From assembly GCA_030248195.1 (NCBI GenBank), contig JASAND010021422.1, positions 231,476-295,475 of the forward strand: a DNA stretch of 64,000 nucleotides. Direction: 5' to 3'. The stretch is from Trissonchulus latispiculum (lineage: Eukaryota > Nematoda > Enoplea > Enoplida > Ironidae). The translations under genes were made by a program, and so were the position numbers. Shown one piece after another: positions 27,301 to 33,300 of this stretch (the first letter of the stretch is position 1; each line of letters begins with the position of its first letter). The notes below the pieces were generated by a model. It was not told the DNA's origin and ran no database searches. It was given only the letters and a program-made list of their open reading frames with translations.

Positions 27301-30300
27301 AGTAACGACCTAGACTTATTATACGGAACTTTTCTAGAGGGAAACTTGAGGGGATTTTCGAAAATTTTCTCTAAAAATATGTGAAAATTTGTATGTATCA
27401 CGGATAAAAAAGTTCATGGATAAAGTTCGATTTCAGAGCAACGGCAAAAATCAAGTAAAATCTCCAGCAAAGCCGGAAAAGTTTTGAAAATTTAAACTTC
27501 TTAGTGTTTTTTGGGACAAACTTTTGATACGTATTAAAGGAAAGCGTTTTTTTGAATATTCTATGCTTTGGAAGGAGCACTTTAGGAGGGGCAAATTTGA
27601 AGACGACACTGCAAAAGAATATACTTATGAGGCTGAAAGCTGAAAAAGCTATAGGAAGAATAAGCTGGAAAAATTTTGTAAAAATAATGAAAATCCTCAA
27701 CAGAAACACTCAAAACTTTAAGTTTCGGCAGTCAGTAAAAACCTAAAATTTAAGCACGAAACTGCCAAAGCACGAAAATTGTTTTAACTAGTTAAGTTAA
27801 CTAAACTGGTTAAGTAAGTAAGTAAGTAAGTAAGTATATATCCACGACTGTGTACAACGAATGCATACGCACGTATATAGCTTCATACAACACTAGAGTG
27901 CGTGGGGGTACTGTGGTACAGCAATGTTCACAAAAAATCACCCTGAAAATTCACAAAAAACACCCACCTAGACGGCTAACAACAAGCCGCAGCCGGAAAA
28001 TTTTTTCCAAGGTAATCGCCACCAAACTCGGATCTTTTCAGGATAACCCCCCAGGCCCAGATTTCTCAAAATTTTACCAAATGAGCTGAAATTTGGTATG
28101 GGTATGTTTTCGACCACGCGGAGTTCAAATATCGCAAATTTTTTGATTTCGCGAAATTCGATTTTTTTTCGATTCGTAAGGGGGGACCAAGGGGAACCGA
28201 AAAATTTTTTGTCTTCGATTTTGTTGAAAAGATGTATATAGGGGTTTTCGGGGTCGTAGAATACGAATCTGAAGTGCGTTTTTCGATTCAGCTTTTCGTG
28301 AGCTCAGTGTAAGCTGAAGACTTAAGCTTAAGATGTAAGCTTATACTGAGCTAACGAAATGTTGAATCGAAAAAACTACCTTCAAATTCGTGTTCTGCGA
28401 CCTCGAAAACCCCTGAATACAACTTTTCAGCAAAATCGAAGACAAAAATTTTTCGATTTCTTTTGGTCCCCCCTTACGAATCGAAAAAAATCGAATTTTG
28501 CGATATTTGAACTCAGCGTTGTCCAAAACATACCCATACCAAATTTCAACTCATTTGGTCAAGTTTTGCGAAATCTGGGCCTGGGGGGTTATCCGGAAAA
28601 GAACCCCAAACTCAACCTTAACATATGTAAGTTTGGTTGCCGAGGCCCAACTCCTCCGACTAGGGTGCCCAAAATAGTCGACCCACCCAAAATCCGACCA
28701 TCGGACAATTCCGGACAATTGAAATTTTCGCTGGTACTCACTAAGGACTTTGCGCAGCTACCCCATGTCACATGTCCTAAATCTAAGCTATCCAACCATA
28801 TATTGGATTCCCTGCCATGTCTTCTGGCTTCGCCACCGGCGGGTGATTTTTTGTGAACAAATTCACAAAAGAAAAATCACTATCAACTTTTTGTAAAATG
28901 CCTCTTGGGCAACCACTAGGGCAAAACTAATGCCAAATTAACCGAAAAACCAATAAAGCGCATGTTTTAGGTACCCCAACCCCATTCTGGCAGACAGTCC
29001 AGCCGATGAACCCGGCGGACCCAGGGGGTGGTCAGAATCACCTATCTGGGCAAAACCTACATAAGAATTAATGCATGCCAAATTTGAATGCTACGCACGG
29101 ACAAACCTAAATAGGTATATAGGCGAGTTTTTAGGCTTCTGGGACCTTGCAATAAAATTTTTGGTCAGTCACGTGACCCCGACCCAGGTCACGTCAGGTG
29201 ACTCTAGGCCAAGTCACGTCAGTCACCATTCTGCTTACTAGAGCAACAGAACAAAAAATAAGGGGTTTCCTAGCCTCCTCATGTCAATAATCAAGGTCAA
29301 GTATATTGTCCTGGATAGCCACTTTGGTTCCGGGGGCCGAGAACCAAAATTCTAAATTCAGCCTGCGCAAACGGAACTTGGGGGTCCAAATTTTTTACAC
29401 AATAACACTATGGACTATGCTCCTTCTATGCACGAATAAATTTCCTAGCTATATCCTGAGATCAGATCCGGTGGTAATTTTTTGGGAACAAGTGATTTTT
29501 TGTGAATTCGTTATCAAAAAAATAAAAAAATTTTTATTACTCACGCTACACAAGGGCTACCGGCATGAAATTTGCACCATATGTAGAGGGGTCACTACCG
29601 TTTCATACGAACAAAAGTTTTTCGATCGGACTTCATTTGCGAAATTGCCAGCAAAAATTCGATTTTTAATTTTTTGTGAACATTGTTATAAGTATATACA
29701 TACTTCTTCAGATCACTTTAGGAAATTTGTTAATGTTAAATAAAAGAATTTCATCACATAAGCTGTTGCTAGGTATTCTAACTCGGACTGAACAGTGTTT
29801 CTGTAGAAAACGCTTTTTTGAAATATTTTGAAAACTTTTTAAAATTTCATTCAAAAAATACACACCTTTTCTTAGAAAACACTGAAAACAACAGGTCCGA
29901 ATTTGAAAAAACCCTGTGACAACTTCACCTTCACAAATCCTTGAAACATTGAATGATTCAAAGGCGACAATTAAATCGACATAACAGAAATAAAGAGAAA
30001 ATAGTACATACAGAAAATGTATTCCGGCGAAGCCGGAATTTTTTGAGAATTCCTCACTGGAAGGTATATATTTATACACGTATATAAAACAGAAAATCTT
30101 ACGTACGGATGTTTAGTTTCCACAGTTAAAATCTAATAAATCTTCCCAAAATTCACGAAAAATAGGAAAATATAGGAATTTTAGGCAAAAATAGGAAAAA
30201 TAGGAATATTTGAAAAATATAGGAAAAAATAGGAAAAATAGGAATAGTAGGCGCCCTGCCTGTAGAAAATTTTCCATAGTAGTTAGATAATTTTTAATAG

Positions 30301-33300
30301 TTTCTATGAGAACAACATGTGCTCTTTTCAAAAATGTCGGTCTCGTCTTCCTGCGACGCTTGGCAAGCTGCCAGCAGAATTTTAAAGAAATGGGAAAATA
30401 AAACCAAGGGGTGGGAAACAACCAATTTTTGCTTTTGCTGCCAAACTCCCAAAATGGTTATTAGTTGCTCAAAAGTCATTCACATAGCAAGTTTAATGAG
30501 TTCTTTCACGTGAACAGCTCAAAACTGTATCTGGACTTAGCAATTTTGTGCTAGCGGGAAAAACCTCATTTCGGCGGATCAGCTAAAGTAGTCAAAACGT
30601 ACCCTGAGACAAAGAAATACGCAAAAAACACTGAAACACCATTTATTTTATTTCATCGAATTTCGAAAGATTTACAAATTTTTGCATTTTAACATAGAAA
30701 CTGGCAAATTTGATGAAACCTAGCCAGTTGATGCTGCAAATCTTGATGTTTGATTTTCTCACTTATATATTACAAATAACAAAAATGCTCCGCACAAAAG
30801 GGGATAATTATGTAGGGGCGCGATAGCGCCCCTACATAATATGGGTAAAAAGGCGTCTGCGCGGCCCCCTGAAGACCGTGTTGGCCTGGTGCCAGCTAAT
30901 TAGAGGTCCGGGAGTGGTAAAAAAGTTACCATCGTAAACAACTCGAGTAGTACTACAAGTACCACCATACTTTTGGTTCGAATTCGAAACTTCGAATTTT
31001 TGCACTAGGCGATAGTTACCGTGCGTTTGTTTTTTTTTCTCGGTGAATAACGCTTATTGGAAATGCATTTTACGGCGAAGTGTTGGAACGATGTGGGCAT
31101 TTTGGCACCATACTACTATTATATGTTGGTAGACAGGATCCCCCCATGCTACCTTTTTTTGGTCATTTTGGCACCTGGCCAATTTTGGCTCTGTGCCAAG
31201 GTCCCAAAGTCGGACTTTCGCTATTTTTCGCAAATTTTGGTCACACTTTTCTAGAACTGGGTAGAAGCTGGAGAGGTCTAGTATCTTTTGTTGAAAACTA
31301 CCAATAGGGGTGCATAAAGTAACGAGGGGGATTTTTTAATTTTGCTCCCTAGCTTTCAGGAGATGGGCCCAAACTTTGCATTTTTTTGGCCTGTTTGGGC
31401 GAAAAGTTTCTAAGTCCCACTTTTACTAGAAATGGCCTACAAGTCACTAAAAATGGCGTTTTTCGGCCTCTGGGTGGTCCCCATATATAGTAAATCGGGG
31501 TCGCTGAAAACGATGAGCATACTGCCGATACCGCCCGAAGTGACCACTGGTCAGCATTGCTCACGTGGTTCCTCGCCCAGGGTCAAAGTTGGGAAAACTC
31601 ACTCTAAACAGCGATTTTCGGCGTTTTGGTCGGGGGCATATATAGTAAATCGACTACGCTCGTTTCAATGGGCATATCGCCGAAACCGACGGAAGTGACC
31701 AGTGGTCACTACAGCCTATGGGGCCTATTGACCACTGGTCAAACGGCCCAAAACGGCGTTTTTCGGCGTTTTGTTCGAGGGCATATATAGTAAATCGACT
31801 ACGCTCGTTTCAATGGGCATATCGCCGAAACCGACGGAAGTTACCAGTGGTCACTACGGCCTATGGTGCCTATTGACCACTGGTCAAACGGCCTAAAACG
31901 GCGTTTTTCGGCGTTTTGTTCGGGGGCATATATAGTAAATCGACTACGCTCGTTTCAATGGGCATATTGCCGAAACCGACGGAAGTGACCAGTGTCACTA
32001 CGGTCTAAGGGGCCTATTGACCAGTGGTCAACCCCCTTAAAACAGCGTTTTTCGGCGTTTTGGTTGGGGGCATATATTGTAAATCGCCTACGCTCGCTTC
32101 AAAGGGCATATTGCCGAAATCGAGGGAAGTGACCAGTGGTCACTACGGTCTATTGGGCGTACTGACCACTGGTCAAACCGCCGAAAACAACTTTTTTCGG
32201 CCCTATGGCGGTATCCATATAGTGAATCCGAGTCGCTGAACACGACGAGCATACTGTCTAACTCTTTGTAGAGGTGAAAAACTTTCATCCTCATACACCC
32301 ACAAACAGAGTTTGCAGCGGCCGATGCTTGGGGCGAAGGTAAGAATTCAGTGGTACTGTATATTTATATAATCAGTTTTCTGCTCTACCTGCGGCACTGT
32401 TCAAGCTCCTTTGTATCCATTACCGCATTGCTGAAAAGGGATCCTTTAAAATGACAGAAGGACAAGAAATAAAAATGCTCCTCTGGAGCATGAAAAAAGT
32501 AATATGGGTGATGGTGAGGTTGCAAAATCAAGAGAGGACTAGTCTTAAAAATGCTTAATATGGGGCTAGGTTCTAAAATAGAAGAGGACTAGGTTGCGAG
32601 CGAATTAATATGGGCACAGCTTCGCCGAACAACCCATATTCGCGGGATTTCACGTTCTGTCTTAGCGTAGAACTATCAATGTCAGTCAATAAAAAATTTA
32701 AGCAGTTGAATACTCATTGAATATAGCTGTTTGCATGCACTGTTAGACTAGCTAGGAATATAGACGTAAATTATCATCATTTTGTTGTGTTGAACTACGG
32801 CTGGCTCTACTACTAGAAGAGATCTAAGGATATGATGCTAAAGCTATTGGTCCAAGTCAGGAGGAAATAGAAGATCGTCGGAGAGTCCTAAATTATTCTT
32901 GACTATAAATTTTCCGTATAAATGGATACGTAAAATGCGCTGGTTAGTATAACGCACTTATCGAAGAAAACGTTTGCTAAAATAAAAGTTCGAATAAAGC
33001 TCGAACACATACCGTAGCTGTAGGTTATTTATGAACTATAAACTAAATGTATCGTGGATATGCAAAATAATTTACATTTACAAACCGCGAATATGGGTTG
33101 TTCGGCAAAGCTGTGCCCATATTAATTCGCTCGCAACCTAGTCCTCTTCTATTTTAGAACCTAGCCCCATATTAAGCATTTTTAAGACTAGTCCTCTCTT
33201 GATTTTGCAACCTCAAAATCACCCATATTACTTTTTTCATGCTCCAGAGGAGCATTTTTATTTCTTGTATATATATATATATGTGTGTTGGGCGGCCTAT

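Noticed and set aside
27398..27709. 103-codon Phe-rich minus-strand frame
   Set aside because: AT-rich low-complexity composition, no domain, no splice context.
28950..29055. GC-richer stretch with possible acceptor and donor on the minus strand
   Set aside because: One splicing choice is in phase but the peptide resembles nothing and the Tudor 2 exon is found elsewhere.
30319..30513. Small plus-strand frame [20 protein letters not shown]
   Set aside because: Isolated, no splice or domain support, antisense frame equally open.
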